A DNA stretch of 64,000 nt from Lutibacter sp. (GTDB lineage: Bacteria > Bacteroidota > Bacteroidia > Flavobacteriales > Flavobacteriaceae): the NCBI GenBank assembly GCA_030683995.1, contig JAUXPH010000015.1, positions 124,001 to 188,000 on the forward strand, read 5' to 3'. The position numbers and the translations under genes were made by a program. This document shows, in pieces, positions 31,527 to 41,492 of this stretch. The notes below the pieces were generated by a model, which did no database searches, was not told the DNA's origin, and saw nothing but the letters and a program-made list of their open reading frames with translations. How positions within the stretch are numbered: the stretch's first letter is position 1; each line of letters starts with the position of its first letter.

Positions 31527-33296
31527 GTGATCGCTATACTAAAGCAAATTTTAAATTTTAAAACGTTTTTCCAAATCACCTTTTTATTAAGCCTTATAGG
31601 CCTATTCGTTTTAATAACCGATTTTGGTTATGACCAATCCAATCCTATTCAAGAGTACATAAACGGTTATTATTTTATTGTTTTAGCCTTGGGTATTTTA
31701 GCAACGGCAATCAGATACATCACCTTGAAAAAAAATATCAATGATAAAGTTTTTATATTTGATGTCGTCAGTTTATTGATTATTATTTACATCATATTTA
31801 TACATTTTTTTTCACAGGAAGCACATCAACACTTATCTATTTTGTACAATGACAATTGGTTGAAATTCGCCATCCTGCTGACTTTAATAAGAGAATTTGC
31901 CGAACAGAAAATAAATTATAAACGCACTTTATTAAATCCGGCCCAATTGTTTATAGCCAGCTTTCTGGCAATCATATTGATAGGAACTTTTTTATTAATG
32001 TTGCCCAATGCAACTTATACCGAAATTTCCTACTTAGACGCGCTATTCACTTCTACCAGCGCTGTATGTGTTACTGGATTGATTGTTGTGGACACCGGAA
32101 GTTTTTTTACGCAATTTGGCCAAACCATTATTTTGTTGCTCATTCAATTGGGCGGAATTGGAATACTTACCTTTGCCAGCTATTTTAGTTATTTCTTTAA
32201 AGGCGGCACAAATTATGAAAATCAGCTGGTTTTAAGCGATTTAACAAATTCACAAAAGTTAAGCGATGTTTTTTCAACACTAAAAAGAATTCTTGTTATT
32301 ACCTTTTCCATTGAAATTATTGGCGGTTTGCTAATTTACACCAGTCTGAATAATGCCGTGCTTCCCACTATTTTTGAACGTACTTTTTTTGCGGTTTTTC
32401 ATTCGGTATCCGCTTTTTGCAATGCCGGTTTTTCTACATTGCCCAACAGCCTTTATGAAAGCGGATTTAGATTCAATTATTCTTTGCAATCCTATATCAT
32501 TGTCTTATTTGTAATTGGCGGACTTGGATTTCCCATTGTGGTAAACATTTTAAAATATTTAAAGTATTGGATTGTAAATAAATTTCAGAATTTTTCAAAA
32601 CATAACATACAGCACAAACCTTGGGTGCTTAATTTAAATAGCCGGATTACCTTAATTACAACGTTCTCTTTAACAATTATAGGAACCGTTTTGTTTTATT
32701 TAAGTGAATATAACAATTTATTGGCACCACATTCAGGTGTCGGAAAAGTCGTTACGGCATTATTTGGCGCGACAACGCCAAGAACAGCAGGATTTAATAC
32801 GGTAGATATGGCTGCTTTAAATTTTTCAACATTGATGCTTATTTTTCTTTTAATGTGGATTGGTGCTTCACCAGCATCAACTGGAGGTGGTATAAAAACA
32901 AGCACTTTTGCCATTGCAACCCTTAATTTTTTGAGTTTGGCCAAAGGAAAAACAAGAATTGAGGTTTACAGAAGAGAAATTTCCAACATCTCAGTCAGAC
33001 GTGCATTTGCCGTTATTTCATTATCATTATTTGTTATTGGTTTTGGCATTATTGCAATCTCTATTTTTGATAGTGATAAAGATTTGAAAAGTATCGCTTT
33101 CGAATGCTTTTCTGCCTACAGCACTGTTGGTTTAAGCCTTGGCATTACGGCAAGTTTAAGTGAAGCAAGCAAACTTGTAATTATTATGGTTATGTTTATA
33201 GGAAGGGTAAGTATGCTCTCCATTTTAATAGCCGTTATCAGAAAAGTAAAACATAAAAATTATCGTTATCCAACAGAAGAAATCACCATCAATTAA
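31527..33296 (+). CDS. ktrB: TrkH/KtrB-family potassium uptake membrane subunit
   Basis: TSTSAVCVTGLIVVDTGSFF, SAFCNAGFSTLPN, GATTPRTAGFNTVD selectivity-filter loops; start moved from the TTG at 31494 to the GTG at 31527. Confidence 0.9.
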   Translation: MIAILKQILNFKTFFQITFLLSLIGLFVLITDFGYDQSNPIQEYINGYYFIVLALGILATAIRYITLKKNINDKVFIFDVVSLLIIIYIIFIHFFSQEAHQHLSILYNDNWLKFAILLTLIREFAEQKINYKRTLLNPAQLFIASFLAIILIGTFLLMLPNATYTEISYLDALFTSTSAVCVTGLIVVDTGSFFTQFGQTIILLLIQLGGIGILTFASYFSYFFKGGTNYENQLVLSDLTNSQKLSDVFSTLKRILVITFSIEIIGGLLIYTSLNNAVLPTIFERTFFAVFHSVSAFCNAGFSTLPNSLYESGFRFNYSLQSYIIVLFVIGGLGFPIVVNILKYLKYWIVNKFQNFSKHNIQHKPWVLNLNSRITLITTFSLTIIGTVLFYLSEYNNLLAPHSGVGKVVTALFGATTPRTAGFNTVDMAALNFSTLMLIFLLMWIGASPASTGGGIKTSTFAIATLNFLSLAKGKTRIEVYRREISNISVRRAFAVISLSLFVIGFGIIAISIFDSDKDLKSIAFECFSAYSTVGLSLGITASLSEASKLVIIMVMFIGRVSMLSILIAVIRKVKHKNYRYPTEEITIN

Positions 33297-33311
33297 CTAA
33301 AAAGAATAATT

Positions 33312-34004
33312 ATGAAATTTATAATCATAGGACTTGGAAATTTTGGCGCTTCCCTTGCAGAAAAGTTAACCTTGCAAGGAAACGAAGTTATCGGCATTGA
33401 TACCCGGATGAATAAAGTTGATGCATTAAAAGAAAAGGTTTCACATACTATTTGCATGGATGCCACCGATGAATTTACGGTTTCCGGATTGCCTTTAAAA
33501 GATACCGATGTTGTGGTTGTTGCCATTGGTGAAGACCAAGGCGCAAATATTATGGTAACTGCTTTGCTGAAAAATTTAGACGTTAAAAGATTGATTAGCC
33601 GCGCCATTAATCCCTTGCACGAAAAAGTGCTAAAAGCCATTGGCGTAGATGAAATTGTGCATCCTGAAGAGGAAACTGCCGAGCGATGGGCTAAAAAATT
33701 ATGTTTGGCCGGGGTTGTTAATTCTTTTGAATTGAGTGATGATTACAGTATTGTGGAAATAAATCTTCCACCAGAATATGAAGGGCAAACTCTCGCTGAA
33801 ATTGGCATCAAAAAAAAATACAATCTTTTGGTGCTAACCACCATAAAAAGCTCGCAGGTTAAAAGCAATGTTGGCCGTAGTCTTAGAGAAACAAAAGTTC
33901 AAGGCGTTGCCTCGGCCAATCTTATTCTTGAAAAAGATGATGTTTTAGTGGTTTATGGCGCAAATAAAGACATTCAAATGTTGTTGAAGAAAAAATTCAA
34001 TTAA
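33312..34004 (+). CDS. ktrA: TrkA/KtrA-family potassium channel regulatory subunit (RCK)
   Basis: KFIIIGLGNFGASLAEKLTLQGNEVIGID (Rossmann); TrkA-C domain. Confidence 0.95.
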   Translation: MKFIIIGLGNFGASLAEKLTLQGNEVIGIDTRMNKVDALKEKVSHTICMDATDEFTVSGLPLKDTDVVVVAIGEDQGANIMVTALLKNLDVKRLISRAINPLHEKVLKAIGVDEIVHPEEETAERWAKKLCLAGVVNSFELSDDYSIVEINLPPEYEGQTLAEIGIKKKYNLLVLTTIKSSQVKSNVGRSLRETKVQGVASANLILEKDDVLVVYGANKDIQMLLKKKFN

Positions 34005-34005
34005 A

Positions 34006-34200
34006 AAAGCAAGCTTTTATTTTACGCAGGATTATCTCCGATGATCCTGACAAAACTCCGCTTTGAAAATCAACAAAAGAAAACGCCGCTCATTAAAAAA
34101 ATAAAGCAAGCTTAATTTTATTGGTAGGATTATCTGCGATGATCCTGACAAAGCTCTGCTTTGAAAATCAACAAAAGAAAACGACGCAAGCTAAAAAAAT
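34006..34200. repeat. Imperfect tandem duplication (units 34006-34102 and 34103-34200) plus partial third copy
   Basis: aaagcaagctt...aggattatctccgatgatcctgacaaaactccgctttgaaaatcaacaaaagaaaacg repeated at about 97-bp period. Confidence 0.9.
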
Positions 34201-34230
34201 AAAGCAAGCTTTTATTTTTAGCTTGCTTTG
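34201..34230. terminator. Bidirectional-looking intrinsic terminator downstream of ktrA and tRNA-Arg
   Basis: AAAGCAAGCT-TTTATTTTT-AGCTTGCTTT perfect 10-bp stem. Confidence 0.75.
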
Positions 34231-34256
34231 TTTTCAACTTTTTGTTGATTTATTCG

Positions 34257-34330
34257 TGACCTCGGTAGGATTCAAACCTACAACCGCTGGAGCCGAAATC
34301 CAGTGCGCTATTCAGTTGCGCCACGAGGCC
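34257..34330 (-). tRNA. tRNA-Arg (anticodon TCG)
   Basis: Minus strand: GGCCTCG...CTGGA-TTTCGGC-TCCAG...GTAGG-TTTGAAT-CCTAC-CGAGGTC-A. Confidence 0.95.
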
Positions 34331-34460
34331 ATTTAGTTTTGCGAATTTAGTGAAGTTTTTAGGATTGCTTTAGCAATTTCCCTTTTAAAAACTAATATTA
34401 AATTTTAGAATTTCATTAAACTTTTGAAATCAAAAGATATTAAAATCAAAAACCTTAATT

Positions 34461-34910
34461 TTATCCCAATAATTGTTTTACGGCTGTGGAAATTGATTTT
34501 CCGTCGGTTTTGCCTGCCAGTTGTTTTGAAGCTTCGGCCATCACATTCCCCATATCTTTCATGGAAGTGGCGCCCACAGATTTTATAATTTCAGCCACGG
34601 CATTTTTCACTTCCTCTTCACTCATTTGCACCGGTAAAAACTGTGAGATCACTTCCACTTGCGCCAATTCAGGCTCGGCCAAATCATTTCTTCCTTGTTC
34701 CTTATAAATTGCGGCGCTGTCCTTTCTTTGTTTTACCAATTTTTGAAGCAGTTTTATTTCATCATCTTGGGTCAATTCCTCGGAAGCGGCACTTTTTGTT
34801 TGAATCAATAACAATTCAGATTTAATGGCTCTTAACGATTCCAAAGCAACTTTGTCTTTGGTTTTCATCGCCTCTTTCATCTTATCCATTATCTTTTCCT
34901 GTAAACTCAT
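34461..34910 (-). CDS. GatB/YqeY domain protein
   Basis: 149 aa; SLQEKIMDKMKEAMKTKDKVALESLRAIKSELL. Confidence 0.92.
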   Translation of the reverse strand: MSLQEKIMDKMKEAMKTKDKVALESLRAIKSELLLIQTKSAASEELTQDDEIKLLQKLVKQRKDSAAIYKEQGRNDLAEPELAQVEVISQFLPVQMSEEEVKNAVAEIIKSVGATSMKDMGNVMAEASKQLAGKTDGKSISTAVKQLLG

Positions 34911-34932
34911 AATCGTAGAATTTTATTGGGCA

Positions 34933-34986
34933 AAGATAAAAAAAAAGAACTCGAAAATCCTCATTATTACAAGAAGATTTTCGAGT
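34933..34986 (-). terminator. Intrinsic terminator downstream of ftsZ
   Basis: Minus strand: CTCGAAAATC...GATTTTCGAG then T-rich run. Confidence 0.75.
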
Positions 34987-35032
34987 TAAAAACTTAGTAA
35001 ATAATCTAAGTTTTTTGTCTTTGGGCTACATT

Positions 35033-36946
35033 TTAGTCTACATTATCATGCAGAAAAGAGTTGTTTGAACGAAACTGAATCGCATCGGTGTCATCAATTT
35101 GTAAAGTGGTCCGGGACTGATAAAAGTCGGAAGAATGATTGGGTTGGTCCAATTCAATTCCCATTCTTTTATAAGCTGGTTCTTTGTCCATTTCATCAAT
35201 ATTTTTGCTTAATTTATTGCTGAACTTGTAATTAAAATTTTTCATTTTCTCTCGTCTGTCAGCGGCTCTTTGCTGCAATTCGGCGATGGTCAAATCTAGC
35301 GGCGAAACCTCTTTGTAATCAACCACTTCATACTCTTTTACATCTATTTCAGCCTTTGAGCTCAGGGTGAAATTCATCTCGTCTTCAACGTATGACTTCA
35401 CCTCTTTAACAACCGGTTTGGCCGCTTTTGTTAAATTGTCTTCCAGTTCGGCATAATCTTCCAAAGTGAAATAAATATCCTCTTCCACTTTTTTGATAAC
35501 GCTTACATGTTGATGGTCGTTCACTTCAATGGCGTTGATATTGGTTTTTTGCGCTTCAACTTTTGGTTTATTTTTAAATTCTGAAAGCGGCAAATCGAAC
35601 GTAAATGAAATTTGCTTTTCCTCTTCAACCTGAAGAACAGGCTCTTCTATTTGCGGAGTGAAGGACGTAATTATAAAATCATTGTAGGTGTTGTTATGCG
35701 CAATTTCTTCATAAACCACGTCAATGTTTTTGATAAATTCTGTGGTTGAAATAATCTTAAAGTCTTCTTCCTCATCTTCCAATTCTTCACCTAAATCATA
35801 AATTATTTTGTCCTCAACTTGGGGAATATCTATAATTTTATGATTGGTTTGTTTGATTGGATAATCTCTATTTTTATTTTCAAAAAAATCAAAAGTAGCC
35901 TCTTGCTCGTCGTTAAGCGTATGAATTATTTTTTTTGCTTCAGTATTTGAAATTTCATGTTGTTGGTCTTTATTAAAACCTGTGGCTACAATGGTTACGG
36001 AAATGGCATCGCCTAAGGATTCATCTTCGCCAACACCCATAATAATATTCACGTTAGACTTGGCTTCAGCCTGAATATAGTCGTTGATTTCACCTATTTC
36101 ATCAATGGTAATTTCTTCGGATCCAGAAACAATTAACAACAGCACATTTTTGGCGCCTGTAATTTTGTTGTCGTTAAGCAAAGGTGAATCCAATGCTTTT
36201 GAAATCGCAATTTCCGACCTGTTTTCACCGGAGGCGCTTGCAGATCCCATAATGGCAGTTCCGCTATTTGAAAGTACGGTTTTAGCATCTCTTAAATCGA
36301 TATTTTGTGTGTAGTGGTGCGTAATTACTTCAGCAATTCCGCGAGCGGCGGTGGACAGCACTTCATCCGCTTTTGAAAATCCGGCTTTAAAACCAAGATT
36401 CCCATACACTTCTCTCAATTTGTTGTTGTTAATAACCACTAAGGAATCAACATATCCGCGTAACTTTTCAATCCCTTTATAGGCCTGGTCATTACGCATT
36501 TTGCCTTCAAAACCGAAAGGAATAGTCACAATACCAATGGTAAGCAAATCCAATTCCCTTGAAACTCTGGCAATTACCGGCGCAGCACCGGTTCCTGTTC
36601 CGCCGCCCATCCCAACAGTGATAAACACCATTTTTGAATTGGATGACAACATTTGTTTAATTTCCTGAATGCTTTCCATGGCCGCCTGCTCACCAACTTC
36701 CGGGTTTGCTCCTGCGCCCAATCCTTCGGTTAATGAAACGCCCAATTGAATTTTTGTGGGTATCGGACTGTTTTGCAATGCTTGTGCGTCAGTATTACAA
36801 ATTACGAAATCAACACCGTCAATTCCTTGTAAATACATATGGTTTACGGCGTTGCTGCCTCCGCCGCCAACTCCAATAACTTTTATAACGTTGGACTGAT
36901 TTTTTGGTAAATCAAATGAAATGTTGCTAAAGTCTGAACTGCTCAT
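35033..36946 (-). CDS. ftsZ: Cell division protein FtsZ with long C-terminal extension
   Basis: GVGGGGSNAVNHM; GMGGGTGTGAAPVIA; 637 aa. Confidence 0.99.
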   Translation of the reverse strand: MSSSDFSNISFDLPKNQSNVIKVIGVGGGGSNAVNHMYLQGIDGVDFVICNTDAQALQNSPIPTKIQLGVSLTEGLGAGANPEVGEQAAMESIQEIKQMLSSNSKMVFITVGMGGGTGTGAAPVIARVSRELDLLTIGIVTIPFGFEGKMRNDQAYKGIEKLRGYVDSLVVINNNKLREVYGNLGFKAGFSKADEVLSTAARGIAEVITHHYTQNIDLRDAKTVLSNSGTAIMGSASASGENRSEIAISKALDSPLLNDNKITGAKNVLLLIVSGSEEITIDEIGEINDYIQAEAKSNVNIIMGVGEDESLGDAISVTIVATGFNKDQQHEISNTEAKKIIHTLNDEQEATFDFFENKNRDYPIKQTNHKIIDIPQVEDKIIYDLGEELEDEEEDFKIISTTEFIKNIDVVYEEIAHNNTYNDFIITSFTPQIEEPVLQVEEEKQISFTFDLPLSEFKNKPKVEAQKTNINAIEVNDHQHVSVIKKVEEDIYFTLEDYAELEDNLTKAAKPVVKEVKSYVEDEMNFTLSSKAEIDVKEYEVVDYKEVSPLDLTIAELQQRAADRREKMKNFNYKFSNKLSKNIDEMDKEPAYKRMGIELDQPNHSSDFYQSRTTLQIDDTDAIQFRSNNSFLHDNVD

Positions 36947-36988
36947 AATATATATTTATTGGATTATTCTATGATTATATTTTTTTAA

Positions 36989-38329
36989 TTACTCGGCATT
37001 GTCTAAAAAGTCCCTAAATTTATCTCCCCATTTTTCAAATATGGATTTTTTAGGTTCTTTGAATTCTTCTGCGATAATTGTCTCTTTTTTAACGTCTTCT
37101 TTGGCTTCTTCGGTTTTTGGTTTTTCCTGAAAATGATGTTGGGCCATTTTGGCTTTTTTCGCTTTTTCAATTTTATTCAAACCGTTCATCAAAAGCCCGA
37201 CTGCCGTTGCATATTGTGGGCTCGACAAACTTTCGTCTGAATCTCCCGCTAAATTTTCATTTGGATAGCCAATTCTGGTATCCATTCCGGTTACATATTC
37301 AACCAGTTGTTTGATGTGTTTTAACTCTGCGCCGCCTCCTGTTAAAACGATTCCGGCAATTAATTTTTTCTTTGACTCTTCATGTCCGTAGTTTTTAATT
37401 TCCAGGAACACTTGTTCAATAATTTCAATAACCCTTGCATTGATAATTTTAGACAGATTTTTAAGGGTAATTTCTTTAGGGTCTCTGCCTCGTAAACCCG
37501 GAATTGAAACAATTTCATTGTCCTTATTGTCGCCTGGCCAAGCCGATCCAAATTTTACCTTCAGCAATTCAGCCTGTTTTTCAATAATGGAACAGCCTTC
37601 TTTTATGTCTTCGGTAATTACGTTTCCCCCAAAAGGAATTACGGCAGTATGACGAATAATTCCATTTTTAAAAATCGCCAAATCTGTAGTTCCTCCCCCT
37701 ATGTCAATCAATGCCACTCCGGCTTCCTTTTCCTCGGCGCTTAAAACGGCTTCTGCCGATGCCAAAGGTTCCAAGGTTATTCCTGCTAAATTTAATCCCG
37801 CACTTTTAATGCATCGTCCAACATTTCTGATGGAAGAAATTTGTCCAACAACCACATGAAAGTTGGCTTCAAGTCTGCCTCCATACATCCCAACAGGTTG
37901 TGTAATTTCGCCTTGGCCATCTACTTTAAATTCCTGCGGAAGCACATGTATAATTTCTTCACCCGGAAGCATCACCAATTTATAAACCTGTTTTTCCAAT
38001 TTTTCCAAATCCTCCTCGCTAATCACTTCTTCAGAATTTGGTCTTGTGATATAGTCGCTGTGTTGCAAACTTCTGATATGTTGCCCGGCAATGCCCACAA
38101 CAGTTTCAGTAATTTGAATCCCAGACACCGCAATTGCTTCATCCACAGCCTTTTGAATTGACTGTATTGTTTGTGTAATATTATTGACCACACCACGGTG
38201 AACGCCTAAACTTTTGGCTCTGCCAATCCCTAACAACTCTATTTTCCCATACTCATTTCTGCGACCAATCATAGCAACAATTTTGGTTGTTCCTATATCC
38301 AATCCTACCGAAATATCATCGTTTTCCAT
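36989..38329 (-). CDS. ftsA: Cell division protein FtsA
   Basis: SVGLDIGTTKIVAMIGRRNEYGKIELLGIG; DIGGGTTDLAIF. Confidence 0.98.
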   Translation of the reverse strand: MENDDISVGLDIGTTKIVAMIGRRNEYGKIELLGIGRAKSLGVHRGVVNNITQTIQSIQKAVDEAIAVSGIQITETVVGIAGQHIRSLQHSDYITRPNSEEVISEEDLEKLEKQVYKLVMLPGEEIIHVLPQEFKVDGQGEITQPVGMYGGRLEANFHVVVGQISSIRNVGRCIKSAGLNLAGITLEPLASAEAVLSAEEKEAGVALIDIGGGTTDLAIFKNGIIRHTAVIPFGGNVITEDIKEGCSIIEKQAELLKVKFGSAWPGDNKDNEIVSIPGLRGRDPKEITLKNLSKIINARVIEIIEQVFLEIKNYGHEESKKKLIAGIVLTGGGAELKHIKQLVEYVTGMDTRIGYPNENLAGDSDESLSSPQYATAVGLLMNGLNKIEKAKKAKMAQHHFQEKPKTEEAKEDVKKETIIAEEFKEPKKSIFEKWGDKFRDFLDNAE

Positions 38330-39056
38330 AATCTACTTTATTAGTGGCTACAACTTGCTTGTTGTATTTTAAATTAATTGAATCATACTTATAAATTGTG
38401 CTATCGGCCATTGTTTTTATATAAAATGCGCCCAGATTTTTAAATTTCTGATCCAAATTTTCAATTTTCCCTAAAATTATTTTCTGATCACCTACCCTTG
38501 TGTCCAAAACATATTCGTTTTTTGTTGTTTTTTCTATCGCAATTATCTGTTCTTTTAAAAATTCATCATTTAAAATTGCGGTTACCAATTCATGAATTTC
38601 ATTATTATTCTCCTCCTTTACGGCACCTGAAATAAGCAAAACCCTCGCTGAAAAATTGTCGGACAAAGGCATGATTTTTGCCTGTCTGTCAATATAATAA
38701 CTTTCATTATTATCCACCACTCTCGCTATTGGGGTTCGCTGTTTAATTTTAGTTTTGAGAAAACCGTCAACCGTTAAATAAACCGATACGCTTTCTACCA
38801 TGGGGTGTGATCGCACATTTGCTTCCAAATTATGTAAATCTATAACAGATTTAGTTAGATTCTTAGCACTTCCGCCATTTTGTATTAACAATTTATTAAC
38901 CATTTGGTAATCCATAAAAAGGTTGTCTCCCTGCTCAAATTCGATAGAAATATCGGCTACTTTTTTAGCGCTGTTTCTCATATTTGAAAAACCGTACAGA
39001 AACACCACCAACGACAACAATAAAATCCCTATGATGTAATTCCAATTAATTTTCAT
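38316..39056 (-). CDS. ftsQ: Cell division protein FtsQ
   Basis: MKINWNYIIGILLLSLVVFLYGFSNMRN TM + POTRA-like; position between murC and ftsA. Confidence 0.88.
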   Translation of the reverse strand: MKINWNYIIGILLLSLVVFLYGFSNMRNSAKKVADISIEFEQGDNLFMDYQMVNKLLIQNGGSAKNLTKSVIDLHNLEANVRSHPMVESVSVYLTVDGFLKTKIKQRTPIARVVDNNESYYIDRQAKIMPLSDNFSARVLLISGAVKEENNNEIHELVTAILNDEFLKEQIIAIEKTTKNEYVLDTRVGDQKIILGKIENLDQKFKNLGAFYIKTMADSTIYKYDSINLKYNKQVVATNKVDYGKR

Positions 39057-40392
39057 GGTCCAATGCATTTTTAATTACTTCCACCAATTCGCCTATATCA
39101 CCGGCACCTATCATTACAATCACTTGTGAATCAAGGCTTAATACATTTTTTACCAAATTCTTTTTTGAAGAAATCTGTTTTTCTTCAATAGTGATTTTAT
39201 CTAACAACCAAGCCGATGTCACGCCTTCAACCGGCAATTCCCTTGCCGGATAAATATCCAACAAAATCAATTGATCAAAGCGCGATAAACTAGCTGCAAA
39301 ATCATCTATAAAATCTCTCGTTCTGCTGTATAAATGCGGTTGAAAAATTCCCGCTATTTTTTTTGTGGGATACATTTCCCGAACAGAATCAACCACCGCG
39401 TTAATTTCGGTAGGATGGTGCGCATAATCATCAATCAGCACCAAATTTTCCGTTTTAATTTTGTAAGAAAATCGTCGTTCAATTCCCTTAAAAGTTAGTA
39501 AAGCTTCAGCAATGACCTGGAGTGAAACCCCAAAAATATGAGCCATTGCCAAAGCCGCCACCGCATTTAGCACATTGTGTTTACCCGGCAGGTTAATCTT
39601 TATGTTTTCTATAATTTCTGTTGGTGTTTTCACATCAAAAATGTAAGCGCCTTCTTCAACTTTTAAATTTTTCGCATCGTAATCGGCATTTTCTTCAATG
39701 CCATATGTTAGGCCTTTTAACGGCAATCCTTTTCTTATGATTAATGTTTGTGATACTTTATCGGCAAAATCCATAAATGATTTTTCCAGTTCAGCCTTTT
39801 CTCCATAAATATCCAAATGATCGGCATCCATAGAAGTGATACAGGCAATATTTGGCGATAATTTTAAAAACGATCTGTCAAATTCATCCGCTTCCACTAC
39901 TGATATTTCATCACCGCCCAAAATTAAATTGGACTTGTAATTTTCTGAAATTCCGCCTAAAAAAGACGTGGCATTTACCCCGGCTTCTTTTAAAATATGT
40001 CCTAAAATAGTAGACGTTGTTGTTTTTCCGTGTGTGCCGGCAACTGCCAAACAAAAAGTGCTTTTCGTAATTAAGCCCAATACTTCGGAGCGCTTTAAAA
40101 CCGTAAAATGGTTTTCCCACAAATAGTTTAATTCCAAATTATTCTTCGGAATTGCAGGCGTATAAACCACAATGGTTTCCTGGCTGTTTTTAAATTCAGA
40201 AGGAATTAAATCAACAGAATCATCATAATGAACCGCAATTCCCATATGTTGAAGGGACTCCGTAATTTTTGTTGAGACGCGATCGTAACCCGCAACATTT
40301 TTGCCGTTGCTTTTAAAATAATTTGCAAGAGCACTCATACCGATGCCTCCGATACCAACAAAATATACGTTATGTATGCGATCTAAATTCAA
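39046..40392 (-). CDS. murC: UDP-N-acetylmuramate--L-alanine ligase
   Basis: YFVGIGGIGMSALANYF; AVAGTHGKTTTST; DDYAHHPTEI. Confidence 0.98.
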   Translation of the reverse strand: MNLDRIHNVYFVGIGGIGMSALANYFKSNGKNVAGYDRVSTKITESLQHMGIAVHYDDSVDLIPSEFKNSQETIVVYTPAIPKNNLELNYLWENHFTVLKRSEVLGLITKSTFCLAVAGTHGKTTTSTILGHILKEAGVNATSFLGGISENYKSNLILGGDEISVVEADEFDRSFLKLSPNIACITSMDADHLDIYGEKAELEKSFMDFADKVSQTLIIRKGLPLKGLTYGIEENADYDAKNLKVEEGAYIFDVKTPTEIIENIKINLPGKHNVLNAVAALAMAHIFGVSLQVIAEALLTFKGIERRFSYKIKTENLVLIDDYAHHPTEINAVVDSVREMYPTKKIAGIFQPHLYSRTRDFIDDFAASLSRFDQLILLDIYPARELPVEGVTSAWLLDKITIEEKQISSKKNLVKNVLSLDSQVIVMIGAGDIGELVEVIKNALDHEN

Positions 40393-40394
40393 TT

Positions 40395-41492
40395 TTATGA
40401 TCTGTTTATTAATTTTACAATTTCTTCAACGATGTCTTTTGTGGCATTTGGCAATGCCAGTTTTTTGATGTTTTTACTAAAAGTTTGCTGCAATTCTTCG
40501 TTCTCCAGCAGCGTTATTACATTGGATTGAAACATATCCAATTCCGATTCTTTCAGCATTAAAGCCGCATTGCTATTCACCACCGCCAATGCATTTTTAG
40601 TTTGATGGTCTTCAGCCACATTTGGCGAAGGAATAAAAATTACCGGTTTCCCAACAATGCACAATTCCGAAATAGAACCTGCACCGGCACGACTTATAAT
40701 AAAATCGGCAGCGGCATAGGTTAAATCCATCCTGTTCAAAAAAGCGTGGGTTTGAACGCCATCTAAACGGTCGTATTTTTTAAATTCTTCATAATACAAT
40801 TTTCCGGTTTGCCATATCACCTGCAAGTTTTTGGAAACCAGCCAATCTAGGTATTTTTCAATCAAATTATTAATGGCTCTCGCGCCTAAACTTCCGCCAA
40901 GAATCAAAAGTGTTTTCTTATCGCTGTTAAGATTGAAAAACTTTTTGGCTTCTTCACCTTTACCTGCTATTTCAAGCAAATCCTGACGTACCGGATTTCC
41001 TGTTTTAACAATTTTGTTCAAAGGAAAAAAGCGCTCCAATCCATCATAAGCCACACAAATTTTATCGACTCTTTTCGCCAATAATTTATTGGTGATTCCC
41101 GGATAGGAATTTTGTTCTTGAATCAATGTTTTTATTTTTCGGTTGCTTGCAACGAATAATGTTGGTCCGCTGGCAAAACCTCCTGTCCCTATTACAATAT
41201 CCGGTTTAAATTCTTTGATGATTCTATATGCTTTTGACAAGCTGCTCACCAATTTAAAGGGAAATGAGAAATTTTTTAATATAAATTGTCGTTGAATTCC
41301 TGAAATCCACAATCCTTTAATAGCATATCCCGCTTCCGGAATTTTCTCCATTTCCATTTTATCCTTTGCGCCGACAAACAAAAAATTTGCTTCAGGATAT
41401 CTTAGTTTTAATTCATTGGCAATAGCGATTGCCGGGTAAATATGCCCGCCAGTGCCGCCTCCGCTTAATATGATGTTAACCGATTGCTTCAT
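40395..41492 (-). CDS. murG: UDP-GlcNAc--undecaprenyl-pyrophosphoryl-MurNAc-pentapeptide GlcNAc transferase
   Basis: [32 protein letters not shown]. Confidence 0.98.
   Translation of the reverse strand: MKQSVNIILSGGGTGGHIYPAIAIANELKLRYPEANFLFVGAKDKMEMEKIPEAGYAIKGLWISGIQRQFILKNFSFPFKLVSSLSKAYRIIKEFKPDIVIGTGGFASGPTLFVASNRKIKTLIQEQNSYPGITNKLLAKRVDKICVAYDGLERFFPLNKIVKTGNPVRQDLLEIAGKGEEAKKFFNLNSDKKTLLILGGSLGARAINNLIEKYLDWLVSKNLQVIWQTGKLYYEEFKKYDRLDGVQTHAFLNRMDLTYAAADFIISRAGAGSISELCIVGKPVIFIPSPNVAEDHQTKNALAVVNSNAALMLKESELDMFQSNVITLLENEELQQTFSKNIKKLALPNATKDIVEEIVKLINRS

Noticed and set aside
34121-34336. 71-aa ORF on the plus strand (MVGLSAMILTKLCFENQQ...)
   Set aside because: It runs through the tandem repeat and antisense across tRNA-Arg; no protein-like support.
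35033-36946. Long FtsZ C-terminal region as a possible gene fusion
   Set aside because: The extension is an acidic, low-complexity linker ending in a short conserved-looking tail (NNSFLHDNVD); long FtsZ linkers are usual in this phylum, so a fusion is not supported.
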